DNA of 48,210 nucleotides from an uncultured Clostridia bacterium (GCA_947304405.1 CAMZBB010000007.1:1-48210), one strand, 5' to 3'. Shown: positions 8,291 to 16,263, numbered from the stretch's first letter. A program made the numbers and translations. The notes: generated from the sequence alone by a model not told the origin.

Positions 8291-9448
8291 TTAAATTTCA
8301 CAATCCATCAGGATCGCGTCACGGCCTTCGCCAAAATAGCCCTTGCGGATATGATACGATTTGAAGCCGCACTTCTTATAGACCACAATGGCAGCAATAT
8401 TGGTGCTTTCAACCTCAAGATACACATTCCTGATCCCGCGCTCTTTCAGGTATTTCAGAAGGTGTTTAAGGATAGCGGTAGCTAACCCCTTCCCCCTTTC
8501 TTCCTCCTCGGTAACGAGGTTTCCGATGTTGCCTTCATCAAGCACGATCTCGCATCCGATGTAGCATGCGATATGTCCGTTTTTCTCGGTAACGAACGCG
8601 CATTTATTGTCTTCGGTGATCAGTTTTTCTATCTCTTTTCTTTGCCATGGATGAGGAATTGCACCCTCTTCCAGACACATTATCCTGTCTATGTCTTCCG
8701 CTGTCGCAGACCTGATCTTAAACTCTTCAGGAGCATCGTTTTTCCTGAGGCGTTCGGCCTGTGATACGGCGCAATATGCTGCCTTAACGTCTCTAGCGCT
8801 GATCAGATCGGGATGTGCAAATGCCGCCGCTGCAACGCCCTGCGGAGTTATCGCGGCACCTGTCGCACAATACACGTTGATATGGACTTTGTTGCGTTCA
8901 AAGGCCTTCTTCATTACATCTGCGCCGCTTCCGACCACCAGTATCTGGCGTCTGGCCCCGTAAACAACTTCCGGCATGTTCTTTATCTTCTGTGCGAGAT
9001 CATCAGCGTCGTATGCGTCTTCGGGGATAAGGGTCTTCATCGTATCTTCCTCGAAAGCCCTCGAAAAGACGCGGTTGTTCCTGGCATCGATCGCGGGCAC
9101 TAAGATCGTTTCCTCTCCCGCTGTCGCAGTCGCGTTCTCGCATGATCTCGCGAGCGCCTCGGTTGATGACACCGCGATGCAGGGCTTTCCTGCCGCAAGC
9201 GCCATTCCCTTTACCGCTGCAAGACCTATCCTGATCCCGGTAAACGAGCCGGGACCGACGGTTATCGCATAAGCATCAAGTTCGCTGTGGGAAGTTTTCG
9301 CTCGGGCCATGACGCGGTGGACCAATGGCATGAAAGTCTCCGAATGAGTCCTCGTCTCAAAGCTGATCTCGTATTCGATCTGCTTTCCGTCCTCGTAAAT
9401 GCCGGCGCTCGCATTCTGATTTGATGTATCGCAGACAAGTATCTTCAT
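8291..9448 (-). CDS. TsaB-RimI fusion protein
   Basis: Residues 1-~235 are TsaB, partner of TsaD/TsaE in making t6A37 of ANN-decoding tRNAs: MKILVCDTSNQNASAGI, then AITVGPGSFTGIRIGLAAVKG. Residues ~240-385 are a GNAT acetyltransferase of the RimI type (S18 N-terminal alanine acetylation): RSATAEDIDRIM, acetyl-CoA loop EEEERGKGLATAIL, and LEVESTNIAAIVVYKKCGF. tsaB and rimI are commonly adjacent; here they share one frame. The ATG at 9448 forms ATGA with the tsaE stop; a GTG four codons earlier is less likely. The family's usual third partner, tsaD, is not in the window. Confidence 0.92.
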   Translation of the reverse strand: MKILVCDTSNQNASAGIYEDGKQIEYEISFETRTHSETFMPLVHRVMARAKTSHSELDAYAITVGPGSFTGIRIGLAAVKGMALAAGKPCIAVSSTEALARSCENATATAGEETILVPAIDARNNRVFSRAFEEDTMKTLIPEDAYDADDLAQKIKNMPEVVYGARRQILVVGSGADVMKKAFERNKVHINVYCATGAAITPQGVAAAAFAHPDLISARDVKAAYCAVSQAERLRKNDAPEEFKIRSATAEDIDRIMCLEEGAIPHPWQRKEIEKLITEDNKCAFVTEKNGHIACYIGCEIVLDEGNIGNLVTEEEERGKGLATAILKHLLKYLKERGIRNVYLEVESTNIAAIVVYKKCGFKSYHIRKGYFGEGRDAILMDCEI

Positions 9449-9924
9449 AGCAGAACACACCCCGCCTCAGTTGCGGCCTTGATCACATTTTCTTCGCCTA
9501 TTGAACCGGCCCCGGTAATGTCGAAAAATCTCTCATCACCGTTTCCGCTGATCTTCATTTTCATTGTGTCTTCAGGCAGCGCGCCTTCAATGACCTCTCC
9601 CCATTCGATAACGCAGCAGCCGTCCTTCTGAAAATACTCATCCAGACCGCTCGCATAGAAATCATCCTCGCCGGAAAGCCTGTACGTATCGAAATGATAG
9701 AGCATCAGCCTCCCGCCTTCATATTCGTTGACTATCGTGAAGGTCGGGCTCGCGACCGGCGTTACAGCTCCGATGCCTCTGGCTATCCCTCTGGTAAGGC
9801 ATGTCTTGCCTGCACCCAGATCGCCGTCCAAAGATATGACGGTTCCCGCCTCCAAATACTTTGAAAGCGCCTCGCCGAACTTTTCCGTCTGTTCTGCGGA
9901 ATCTGTCTTAAAGCTGATTTTCAT
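9445..9924 (-). CDS. tsaE: tRNA threonylcarbamoyladenosine ATPase TsaE
   Basis: P-loop ATPase of the t6A complex. Starting at MKISFKTDSAEQTEKFGEAL (9924), it shows Walker A GDLGAGKT followed by CLTRGIARGIG, SPTFTIVNEYEGG, the DTYRL block and IEWGEVIEG. Length 159. The frame stays open to a TTG at 9966, but homology begins at 9924. No Shine-Dalgarno precedes 9924, and a candidate -10 ends 14 bases upstream, so the message may be nearly leaderless. Translationally coupled to tsaB-rimI. Confidence 0.92.
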   Translation of the reverse strand: MKISFKTDSAEQTEKFGEALSKYLEAGTVISLDGDLGAGKTCLTRGIARGIGAVTPVASPTFTIVNEYEGGRLMLYHFDTYRLSGEDDFYASGLDEYFQKDGCCVIEWGEVIEGALPEDTMKMKISGNGDERFFDITGAGSIGEENVIKAATEAGCVLL

Positions 9925-9938
9925 CGTTAGAATTTTAC

Positions 9939-9966
9939 ATTGTAGTCTATTGTGCCGCAAGAGCAA
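9939..9966 (-). promoter_or_regulatory. Candidate promoter for tsaE
   Basis: Minus-strand -35 TTGCTC (9961-9966), 16-bp spacer, -10 TACAAT (9939-9944). The predicted start is only about 8 bases before the tsaE ATG. Confidence 0.45.
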
Positions 9967-9993
9967 TAATGCCGAAACCCTTTATTTCATCCG

Positions 9994-10043
9994 TTCTCAA
10001 TAGTGTTCTCAATTTCATTCCAAATTGAGAAGATCACTGAGAA
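9994..10043. repeat. Nested inverted-repeat array upstream of tsaE
   Basis: Perfect 10-bp arms TTCTCAATTT (10006-10015) and AAATTGAGAA (10022-10031) surround a 6-bp centre. They are flanked by a second copy of TTCTCA 12 bp outward on the left (9994) and of TGAGAA on the right (10038-10043). The four half-sites are symmetric, as for a regulator-binding array or a cruciform. No T-run follows, so it is not a terminator. Confidence 0.6.
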
Positions 10044-10071
10044 TGAAAACGGCCGTCCATAAGGACGGCCG
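10044..10071 (-). terminator. Intrinsic terminator of rplM-rpsI
   Basis: Perfect 9-bp stem CGGCCGTCC/GGACGGCCG (10050-10058 with 10063-10071), 4-base loop, then TTTTC on the minus strand, 27 bp past the rpsI stop. Confidence 0.9.
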
Positions 10072-10097
10072 GTAGAAACTTGATCGTACAGTAACGA

Positions 10098-10511
10098 TTA
10101 ACGCTTACTGAACTGTGAAGCCTTTCTTGCCTTCTTGAGACCCGGCTTCTTTCTTTCCTTCATACGTGCATCACGTGTAAGGAAGCCTGAAGCCTTGAGA
10201 ACTGACTTGTAGTTGTCCTCATCAGCCTCAACGAGTGCTCTTGCGATGCCGTGACGGATAGCGCCTGCCTGACCGGAGATACCGCCGCCGATTGCCTTAA
10301 CGATGACATCGAACTTGTCCTCAGTCTCTGTGATCGCGAGAGGCTGACGAACGAGGAGCTTCAGTGTATCAAGACCGAAATACTCGTCGATGTCCTTGGA
10401 GTTGATCGTGATCTTACCGGAACCCGGTACGAGACGAACTGCGGCTACCGCATTCTTGCGGCGGCCTGTGCCGTAGTAATAAACTTTGCTGGTAGATTTC
10501 TTTGCTGCCAT
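10098..10511 (-). CDS. rpsI: 30S ribosomal protein S9
   Basis: Small-subunit protein whose C-terminal tail reaches the P site. Near the N-terminus [19 protein letters not shown] is the S9 signature; [19 protein letters not shown] follows, and the basic end [18 protein letters not shown] finishes with the conserved SKR. Length 137. It lies 19 bp behind rplM and ends in a strong terminator. Confidence 0.98.
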   Translation of the reverse strand: MAAKKSTSKVYYYGTGRRKNAVAAVRLVPGSGKITINSKDIDEYFGLDTLKLLVRQPLAITETEDKFDVIVKAIGGGISGQAGAIRHGIARALVEADEDNYKSVLKASGFLTRDARMKERKKPGLKKARKASQFSKR

Positions 10512-10530
10512 TTAACTTAGTCCTCCGAAA

Positions 10531-10959
10531 TCAAAACGTATAAGTTTCAGGCTGCTGTGCAGTCTGCTCATGCTCAGGGCCTGCGTAAACGTGAAGCTTT
10601 CTGAACATCTGGCGGCCCAGCGAGTTCTTGGGAAGCATACCCTTGACTGCGAGCTCAAGAGCCTTCTCAGGGTTCTTGTCCATCATAACGCTGTACTTAA
10701 CTTCCTTAAGTCCTGTAGGGAATCTCGTGTGATAACGATAAACCTTCTGGTCAAGCTTATTGCCTGTAAGAACCATCTTGGAAGCGTTAACTACGATTAC
10801 ATAATCTCCGGTATCAAGGAAAGGAGTAAATGTAGGCTTGTGCTTGCCGCGGAGAAGTCTTGCAACTTCTGTAGCGAGACGTCCGAGGGTCTTGCCTTCA
10901 GCGTCGATCAACAGCCATTTCCTCTCGATTGAATCCTTGGTTGCAACATATGTACTCAT
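10531..10959 (-). CDS. rplM: 50S ribosomal protein L13
   Basis: Large-subunit assembly protein. The order is standard: [40 protein letters not shown], and the C-terminal [31 protein letters not shown]. Length 142. The ATG at 10959 is preceded by AAGGAG. First gene of rplM-rpsI, with a consensus promoter and a ~75-base leader. Confidence 0.98.
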   Translation of the reverse strand: MSTYVATKDSIERKWLLIDAEGKTLGRLATEVARLLRGKHKPTFTPFLDTGDYVIVVNASKMVLTGNKLDQKVYRYHTRFPTGLKEVKYSVMMDKNPEKALELAVKGMLPKNSLGRQMFRKLHVYAGPEHEQTAQQPETYTF

Positions 10960-11033
10960 GTGTTTTCTCCTTGAAATTCATTTTCTTTCTGTAGGAATCC
11001 GTGCCTGAAAACAGACATCTGTCCCATGTCAGC
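10960..11033 (-). ncRNA. Possible L13 leader (structured 5' UTR)
   Basis: The predicted 74-base rplM leader can form a stem between GACAT and ATGTC within CTGACATGGGACAGATGTC. Firmicute rplM-rpsI mRNAs often carry an autoregulatory L13 leader. I cannot match the full consensus by eye, so the family assignment is tentative. Confidence 0.35.
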
Positions 11034-11039
11034 CTGCAT

Positions 11040-11068
11040 ATGATATACGCGGGGGTATATAATGTCAA
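11040..11068 (-). promoter_or_regulatory. Promoter for rplM-rpsI
   Basis: Minus-strand perfect -35 TTGACA (11063-11068), 17-bp spacer, -10 TATCAT (11040-11045). Predicted start near 11033. Confidence 0.75.
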
Positions 11069-11157
11069 GCATTTTTCTCGAAAAATCTCAACAATTCTCC
11101 AAAATCCTTGCAAATTCTCCCGAATTCTCGCTTATTCGCGGTCGGGATTTTCAAAGA

Positions 11158-12435
11158 TCACGCTTTTGCCCGCTTGGCATAGTAACCCTTGGTGCTCTTG
11201 GCCTTCTTTTTCGCGCGCTTCGGGTAGAGCTTGGATTTGAATGTGTGATAGGCATCAAGCTGTGAATCTATCTTCATGAAGAACGGGTAAAGCGGCGTAC
11301 AGTCGACATGATACCAGCCCTTGTTGACGTAGATCAGGTTCCAGTAATGGTTGCTCCTTGTGACTTTGCAGTTTGCTCTTGTGACGATCAGGTTCGGAAT
11401 GTTCGCACGGTCAAGGAGGACCTTGTAGCATGAGCACATTACCCAGCAGTTGCCCTTGCGCTGCTTGAAGCCGGCGAGCGCAGCCTTCTGGAATGACGGA
11501 TGGCCGGCTTTGCTCAGATATGCGATGTTGTGGCAGACCCACTTGTAGATCTTTTTCGCGCGGTCAGTCTTATTCTTGCCCTTGATGCCCTTGAGGATCT
11601 GGTCAGCTAACCTGTACACCTCTTTGGTCTTGAGGTCGCCTGCGGAAGACTGCCATACTTCGACCTTGATCTTCTGTTCGGTGCTGTTGCCGAAGCGGTC
11701 GGTCGCCTTATAAGTAACGGTATATTTGCCGGGCTTGTTTACGTTGAATTTGGAAGCATCGACGTTAAGCACCGGATTAGGATCGTTGTCATCGGTAACG
11801 GTGACTCCGTCCCTGAAATCGACCTCATCTCCGCTCCTTATCATCCTGTTGTCCTTGAGGCCGGAGATGACAGGCGGCGTAGTGTCCGTCTTGACGTGCA
11901 TTTTTACGTCGATCGTAGTTGAATTACCATAAGGATCAGATACCAGTACAGGAACTACGAAATCACCGCCGCCACTAACATCGGGAACAGACTCCTTGAA
12001 CTTCACGTCCGCAATGCCGTTAAGGTCGTAGAGATCGGTAACGCAGTCATTCACCGAAGGGAATGGATCGATATTGAAAAACTCCTGATCGACTGCCTTT
12101 CCGGTCGGTGCGGTAGTGTCCTTTATGGTAAGTCTGACTTCCTGATCGAAATACTTGTCATAGCTGACTTTGAGGCCGTAAACAGCGGGGATCTTTGTAT
12201 CAATCCCGCTGACATCCGTTATGAATCTGGCTTCCTGGGGAACAGTCTTGAAGAAATCGTCTAACGAGAAAGAACCGCCCGCTTCGATCGTGACATCCGT
12301 TAAGACGGGGTGAGTGTAAAAATCCCTGACGGACGCGATCGAGACAGCCGCAATTCCGGCCGCACAGAACAGGACCGCAAAACAGATGCGTACGATCCTG
12401 AATACTGTTTTCGCCTTTCCCCTCTTGACCGACAT
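11158..12435 (-). CDS. Membrane-anchored Ig-like/transglutaminase protein 1
   Basis: A 425-residue envelope protein of unknown substrate. Layout: short basic cytoplasmic start, one membrane helix (~14-36), two beta-rich extracytoplasmic segments (~45-105 and ~110-182), an Ig-like DUF5011-type domain (~184-260: TTPPVISGL ... GVTVTDDNDPNP ... KPGKYTVTYKATDRFGNST), and a transglutaminase-core domain (~270-390). The triad is visible: Cys330 (KGNCW), His363 (SNHYWNL), Asp378 (YHVDCTP). The Lys/Arg-rich end may bind anionic wall polymers. It follows lipoprotein 1 by 16 bp. No clear Shine-Dalgarno precedes the ATG. It lacks the terminal SVQK motif shared by its three paralogues. Confidence 0.82.
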   Translation of the reverse strand: MSVKRGKAKTVFRIVRICFAVLFCAAGIAAVSIASVRDFYTHPVLTDVTIEAGGSFSLDDFFKTVPQEARFITDVSGIDTKIPAVYGLKVSYDKYFDQEVRLTIKDTTAPTGKAVDQEFFNIDPFPSVNDCVTDLYDLNGIADVKFKESVPDVSGGGDFVVPVLVSDPYGNSTTIDVKMHVKTDTTPPVISGLKDNRMIRSGDEVDFRDGVTVTDDNDPNPVLNVDASKFNVNKPGKYTVTYKATDRFGNSTEQKIKVEVWQSSAGDLKTKEVYRLADQILKGIKGKNKTDRAKKIYKWVCHNIAYLSKAGHPSFQKAALAGFKQRKGNCWVMCSCYKVLLDRANIPNLIVTRANCKVTRSNHYWNLIYVNKGWYHVDCTPLYPFFMKIDSQLDAYHTFKSKLYPKRAKKKAKSTKGYYAKRAKA

Positions 12436-12451
12436 CGCTTGAAAAACTATA

Positions 12452-13030
12452 TCAGATTGACTTGTACATAATTGAGGTCAGTTTATCACCATCGGCAAAG
12501 ATGAACTGGATCTGCGTGTGATCCTTTACATAACTGAGCCCATAGGATTCCTCGGAAGTCGGCTCGCCGTATACTTTCTTCACATCGTCAAGAGTAGAGC
12601 CTATCTTAACTCCGCCGCAGTCGACCGAAGGATCTCGGACATCAATAGTGTTAATCTTATCCGTGCCGTCATGATCGTCAGTATAGATAACTATCTCTTT
12701 ATAATCGTAGGTCGATTCCTTGCCGTTGAAAGCACAGGAATCTACCGAATTCAAGACATAGCCTTCGCCCAATGCCTTGATCGCCTTTTCTGTCTCCATG
12801 CCGGGAGTCAGCAGAACGCCTTTAAAAGTTAGGCCGTATGTACCCGTGTTTGCCTGGGAAGCGGGAGCAGATCCGTTGTTTTCTTTTGCCACAGTCGTCG
12901 CTGCGGTTCCTCCCGAGATCAGCTGCGGAGCGTTGCCGCCTTCTTCTTTCGGTGCGCTGCATGCCGTCATTGCCGTCATTACGGCAGCCGCAGTCATAAG
13001 CAGCAGAAAGCTCTTTACCGTCTTTTTCAT
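12452..13030 (-). CDS. Small lipoprotein 1 (BamE-like repeat motif)
   Basis: A 192-residue predicted lipoprotein. The start MKKTVKSFLLLMTAAAVM leads to lipobox TACS (MTAMTACSAPK), after which the chain would be lipid-anchored. A Gly/Ala/Ser-rich linker is followed by a compact domain (~65-192) with two related blocks: GVLLTPGMETEKAIKALGEGY and, later, GGVKIGSTLDDVKKVYGEP. The G-x-T-x-x-D-V-x-x-x-Y/L-G-x-P pattern resembles SmpA/BamE-type repeats by eye. It is a clear paralogue of lipoprotein 2. The ATG at 13030 has GAGGTGA upstream; a GTG three codons earlier is less likely. It immediately precedes transglutaminase 1. Confidence 0.8.
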   Translation of the reverse strand: MKKTVKSFLLLMTAAAVMTAMTACSAPKEEGGNAPQLISGGTAATTVAKENNGSAPASQANTGTYGLTFKGVLLTPGMETEKAIKALGEGYVLNSVDSCAFNGKESTYDYKEIVIYTDDHDGTDKINTIDVRDPSVDCGGVKIGSTLDDVKKVYGEPTSEESYGLSYVKDHTQIQFIFADGDKLTSIMYKSI

Positions 13031-13049
13031 ATCCCTCACCTCATATCAT

Positions 13050-13077
13050 AAAATCAGAGAGTCCCGAAGGACTCCCT
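13050..13077 (-). terminator. UUCG-capped hairpin between transglutaminase 2 and lipoprotein 1
   Basis: Minus-strand stem AGGGAGTCC/GGACTCTCT (one G-T wobble) closed by TTCG (13065-13068), followed by GATTTTA. It lies 14 bp after the transglutaminase 2 stop and 26 bp before the lipoprotein 1 ATG. The T-run is weak, so it may act as a partial terminator or an RNA-processing/stability element. Confidence 0.55.
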
Positions 13078-13090
13078 GTCTCATTGCTTA

Positions 13091-14455
13091 TTATTTCTTC
13101 TTGTACGGGAAATTCTTTTTGATCTTACCGTTCTTAATGTCTATATACTTTTGAACCGACTTCGTGGCTCTCTTCGGGAACGCAGACTTTTTGAACAGGT
13201 GCGTATCATGTTTGTTGATCTCTTTATCGGTAGCCATGAAGTCAAAGACCCATCTTGATGTGTTGATGTAGATCTGAACATCACAGTGGTACCATTCACC
13301 GTTGAGCTTAACGAGATTCCAATAGTGGATCGCACGGCCCGGGATCTTTTTCCTGCAGATAAGGAAGTTGTCTATCTCAAGACAGTCAAGCATTACCTTG
13401 CAGGCGCATGCACGTCCGTAGCACGAACCGCGCTTGTTCTTAAGGCAATAGTAAGCGGCCTTCTCCCATCCCTTATAAGGAGTGGTTCCTCTGAGGAAGT
13501 AGACATTATGGTGGACCCAGTAGTAGATCGCCATTGCCTGCTCAACATCGGTCATGCCCTTCTTGATGACTTTCTTGATAACCTTCTGTGCCTGCTGCTT
13601 TGCGAGCTTAAGGTTCTTTGTGCTTGTGGTAACGCCGCCGTTATATGTTCTGTACACGGTAACTGTCGATTGGACTTCGGTCTTGTTACCGGCCTTATCG
13701 ATCGCCGTGTAGTAGATCGGATACTGTCCGACCAGTCTCTGGTTAACCTTGGAGGCATCGACCGTGACCTTTACGACTGATGTGTAATCGTCGGTAGCCT
13801 TTACGCCGGCAAGATAGTCGTCCTTCTCCAGGAGCTCTTTATCCTTGGCAACGTGCTCGAACTTCTTTATTCCCGTAATGACCGGCGGAGTGTGGTCATC
13901 CTTAACATTGAAAGGAACCTCGACGATCGATGAGTTTCCGTTAGTATCAGTAAGCTTTACGGGAATGCTCATCTCTCCGGTGTTCATTACGAGATTGGGT
14001 GTGCCTTCTGCATACTCGACCGTGACATCCGTAAGATCGAAAACATTCTTAACGAGATTCTTGGGATCCGGAGCCGGACCGCAGAACATGTCAACAGGTA
14101 CCGGGTCAGCCGTCGGAGCAGTCTTATCTACGACCTTGAGGATCGAGCTGACTGTGTGTCCGCCGCAATCCAAAAAGACCTGATAGGTTGCAAGCTTGCC
14201 CGTGTCGATCAGACCGACATTGGTAATGAATGTTGTGTTTGCGGGTACTCTGGTGAAAAAACTGTCGACAGTGATCGGGTGACCATACTCGATCTCGACT
14301 TCAGAAAGCACGGAATTATCGATTCCGTTAATGAAGTTTGAATACATGCAGAATGCAAAATAAGCTCCAAGGGCTCCTCCAGCCAAGAGCGGCATGAAGA
14401 GGAGTCCCAGGAACCTTACAAAACTTGTTTTTTTGTTGCTGTTTCTGCGTGACAT
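13091..14455 (-). CDS. Membrane-anchored Ig-like/transglutaminase protein 2
   Basis: A 454-residue paralogue of protein 1. One membrane helix (~14-38), beta-rich segments, an Ig-like domain (~188-268: HTPPVITGIKKFE ... AIDKAGNKTEV), then the transglutaminase core with Cys345 (KRGSCYG), His377 (AIHYWNL) and Asp392 (WYHCDVQ). The end carries FPKRATKSVQKYIDIKNGKIKK, also found in proteins 3 and 4. The ATG is three bases past the lipoprotein 2 stop with no obvious Shine-Dalgarno, suggesting translational coupling. Whether it crosslinks, cleaves or binds peptides cannot be told from the sequence. Confidence 0.82.
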   Translation of the reverse strand: MSRRNSNKKTSFVRFLGLLFMPLLAGGALGAYFAFCMYSNFINGIDNSVLSEVEIEYGHPITVDSFFTRVPANTTFITNVGLIDTGKLATYQVFLDCGGHTVSSILKVVDKTAPTADPVPVDMFCGPAPDPKNLVKNVFDLTDVTVEYAEGTPNLVMNTGEMSIPVKLTDTNGNSSIVEVPFNVKDDHTPPVITGIKKFEHVAKDKELLEKDDYLAGVKATDDYTSVVKVTVDASKVNQRLVGQYPIYYTAIDKAGNKTEVQSTVTVYRTYNGGVTTSTKNLKLAKQQAQKVIKKVIKKGMTDVEQAMAIYYWVHHNVYFLRGTTPYKGWEKAAYYCLKNKRGSCYGRACACKVMLDCLEIDNFLICRKKIPGRAIHYWNLVKLNGEWYHCDVQIYINTSRWVFDFMATDKEINKHDTHLFKKSAFPKRATKSVQKYIDIKNGKIKKNFPYKKK

Positions 14456-14458
14456 TGA

Positions 14459-15031
14459 TTACTGCTTTGCCTGATAGAAAATGCTTGTAACCTTGCCATC
14501 CTCGATAGAGAAAGTGATGCGGGAAGATCCCTTCTCATAAATGAGAGTCTCATCGGTAGAATCCTTAGCAGGCTCGCCATATGCTTTCTTAACCTGATCA
14601 ACTGTGTTGCCGATGAAGATTCCCTCAGCTGTTGAGACGGAATCGTCACCGAAGTTGATGGTGCTGATGTAGTCAGCGGTATCAACAGGCTGTGTCTCGA
14701 TAGAGAATGAACCGCCGTTGTATGTGTAGATCTTGGAGATTCCCTGACCTGCGCAAGAAGCAGCTTCAGTATATGTGTAGTTGTTGCCGAGTGCTGCAAC
14801 TACCTTATCGACCTGAACACCGATGATGACCTTGACGTCGTTGTAAACGAAATAGTAGTTGTTAGCTTCAGCGTTAGGGTCAACTACGAATCTCATGTCG
14901 CCGCCCTGGCCCTGTGAAGAGATTATATTGATGCCGGAAGAAACGGGCTTCTTCTCCTTGGAGCATGCGGAAAGCATTGTTGCGCTAAGCGCAGCTGCAA
15001 GTACAAGTGCTGTAATTTTCGAAACTTTCAT
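14459..15031 (-). CDS. Small lipoprotein 2 (paralogue of lipoprotein 1)
   Basis: A 190-residue predicted lipoprotein: signal peptide MKVSKITALVLAAALSATML with lipobox SACS (LSACSKEKKP), a short linker, then ~130 residues with GVQVDKVVAALGNNYTY and GIFIGNTVDQVKKAYGEP, the same paired motif as lipoprotein 1, and a matching C-terminal strand (GKVTSIFY versus DKLTSIMY). The start at 15031 has GGAGG at a good spacing; the longer frame to 15091 is not supported. First gene of the lipoprotein 2-transglutaminase 2-lipoprotein 1-transglutaminase 1 run. Confidence 0.82.
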   Translation of the reverse strand: MKVSKITALVLAAALSATMLSACSKEKKPVSSGINIISSQGQGGDMRFVVDPNAEANNYYFVYNDVKVIIGVQVDKVVAALGNNYTYTEAASCAGQGISKIYTYNGGSFSIETQPVDTADYISTINFGDDSVSTAEGIFIGNTVDQVKKAYGEPAKDSTDETLIYEKGSSRITFSIEDGKVTSIFYQAKQ

Positions 15032-15162
15032 AAGTTTACCTCCATATAAAATGAACAAGACTATGATACATTTAATACTTTTTTCAGGCATTCAGAGTTA
15101 AACAACAAATTTGTTTAACCCAACCACAGTATTTTATTATATAGTGCACAAGAAAAGTGTGG

Positions 15163-16263
15163 CTATTCTATGGCATTTGCACCATAGCTCTGAAGAGCGC
15201 CGAATTCCCTTATTTCCCGCTCCTGATCTTCCCTCATGAAATCATAGAATTCGATCTTCTTTTTGTATTCGGCTGCCACAGCCTGGTCATTCCTGTAATC
15301 TGTCAGATCGAAATTGTCCTTAAGGTATTTGCCGAAGTATACGCTGAGTTTCTCGGCTCCGGTCAGGTTGAGGTGAATGCCTGCATCGTAGGTATCCTTG
15401 GTAAGATCGAGTCCTATTTCTTCGGAATAGTTATTGAAATTCAGATAAGTCAGATCGTATTGCTTTGCATACTCTTCGACGTTCTTGTCCCACTGCGCGT
15501 ACCATCCGTATTCCAGCGGAGCGCGGACCAGGATAAGCTTAATGCCCTTTTCCTCGCAGAGCGTACGGATCCTGTCGAGATAGTCCATGGCATTGCTTCC
15601 GAATTTCTTGGTCAGCAAAGGCTTCTGCGGAGGATATTGAGTGTAAGGCTTTATATCGCACCTCATGTAATAGCCGTTGTGCGAAGTGATGTCTTTCGAG
15701 AAGATATGCTTGAAATCAGTTGCCGTCAGTTTGTTCCATCTATCGTGGTATCTCAGGATCGGGAACACATAAGACGCAAAGGATTCGCCCTTCATCATTG
15801 AAGCGTTGATCGCGTCAACCTTGTCCTTTGACCATTTCATGCCGTCAAGGGTCATGCGGTTATATGGTTCAAGGCGAGGTTTGTCGAACTGGAGACTGTG
15901 GACCGAGACGACAACAACCTTGGGGGTCTCATGCCTTAATGCATCCCTGAGCAGATAATAGGACTGCCAGATATACTGTTCGCCCGAACCCCTGATATAT
16001 GAGGAGATCCCGTACTCCTGATACATCTTTATCGGAGAATAGTTCTCGTAAACGTCGCAGTCACCGAAAAACAGGACCTCGTGAGGAACTTTCTCTTTGT
16101 AGTATTCCTCGGTGAACGACCCTTCAATGACACCCTTCTGGTACTTGGGCATCAAAAGGCGCTGGATAAGCCACAGCAAAGCAATGCTGACTGCCAGCAA
16201 AACGGCAGCCGTGACAATTCCCTTCGCGGGAGATTTTTTCTTTGCGGAAACGTTACTCGCCAT
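15163..16263 (-). CDS. SGNH-like envelope protein with GDC in place of GDS
   Basis: A 366-residue protein with one N-terminal membrane helix (~14-31) and an extracytoplasmic SGNH/AlgX-DltD-like domain. Block I reads LFFGDCDVYENYSPIK, where Cys replaces the usual Ser nucleophile of GDS. The C-terminal block DAGIHLNLTGAEKLS supplies the Asp-x-x-His pair expected of SGNH esterases. Such proteins often O-acylate or de-acylate wall polymers; the substrate here is unknown. I recall relatives with GDC, so this may be a family trait rather than a defect. It overlaps the upstream glycosyltransferase stop by one base (TAATG). Confidence 0.7.
   Translation of the reverse strand: MASNVSAKKKSPAKGIVTAAVLLAVSIALLWLIQRLLMPKYQKGVIEGSFTEEYYKEKVPHEVLFFGDCDVYENYSPIKMYQEYGISSYIRGSGEQYIWQSYYLLRDALRHETPKVVVVSVHSLQFDKPRLEPYNRMTLDGMKWSKDKVDAINASMMKGESFASYVFPILRYHDRWNKLTATDFKHIFSKDITSHNGYYMRCDIKPYTQYPPQKPLLTKKFGSNAMDYLDRIRTLCEEKGIKLILVRAPLEYGWYAQWDKNVEEYAKQYDLTYLNFNNYSEEIGLDLTKDTYDAGIHLNLTGAEKLSVYFGKYLKDNFDLTDYRNDQAVAAEYKKKIEFYDFMREDQEREIREFGALQSYGANAIE

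Noticed and set aside
11069..11157. Small gene or repeat array in the gap with three AATTCTC-like copies
   Set aside because: Copies are irregularly spaced and short; no start codon with a ribosome site and open frame of useful length was seen.
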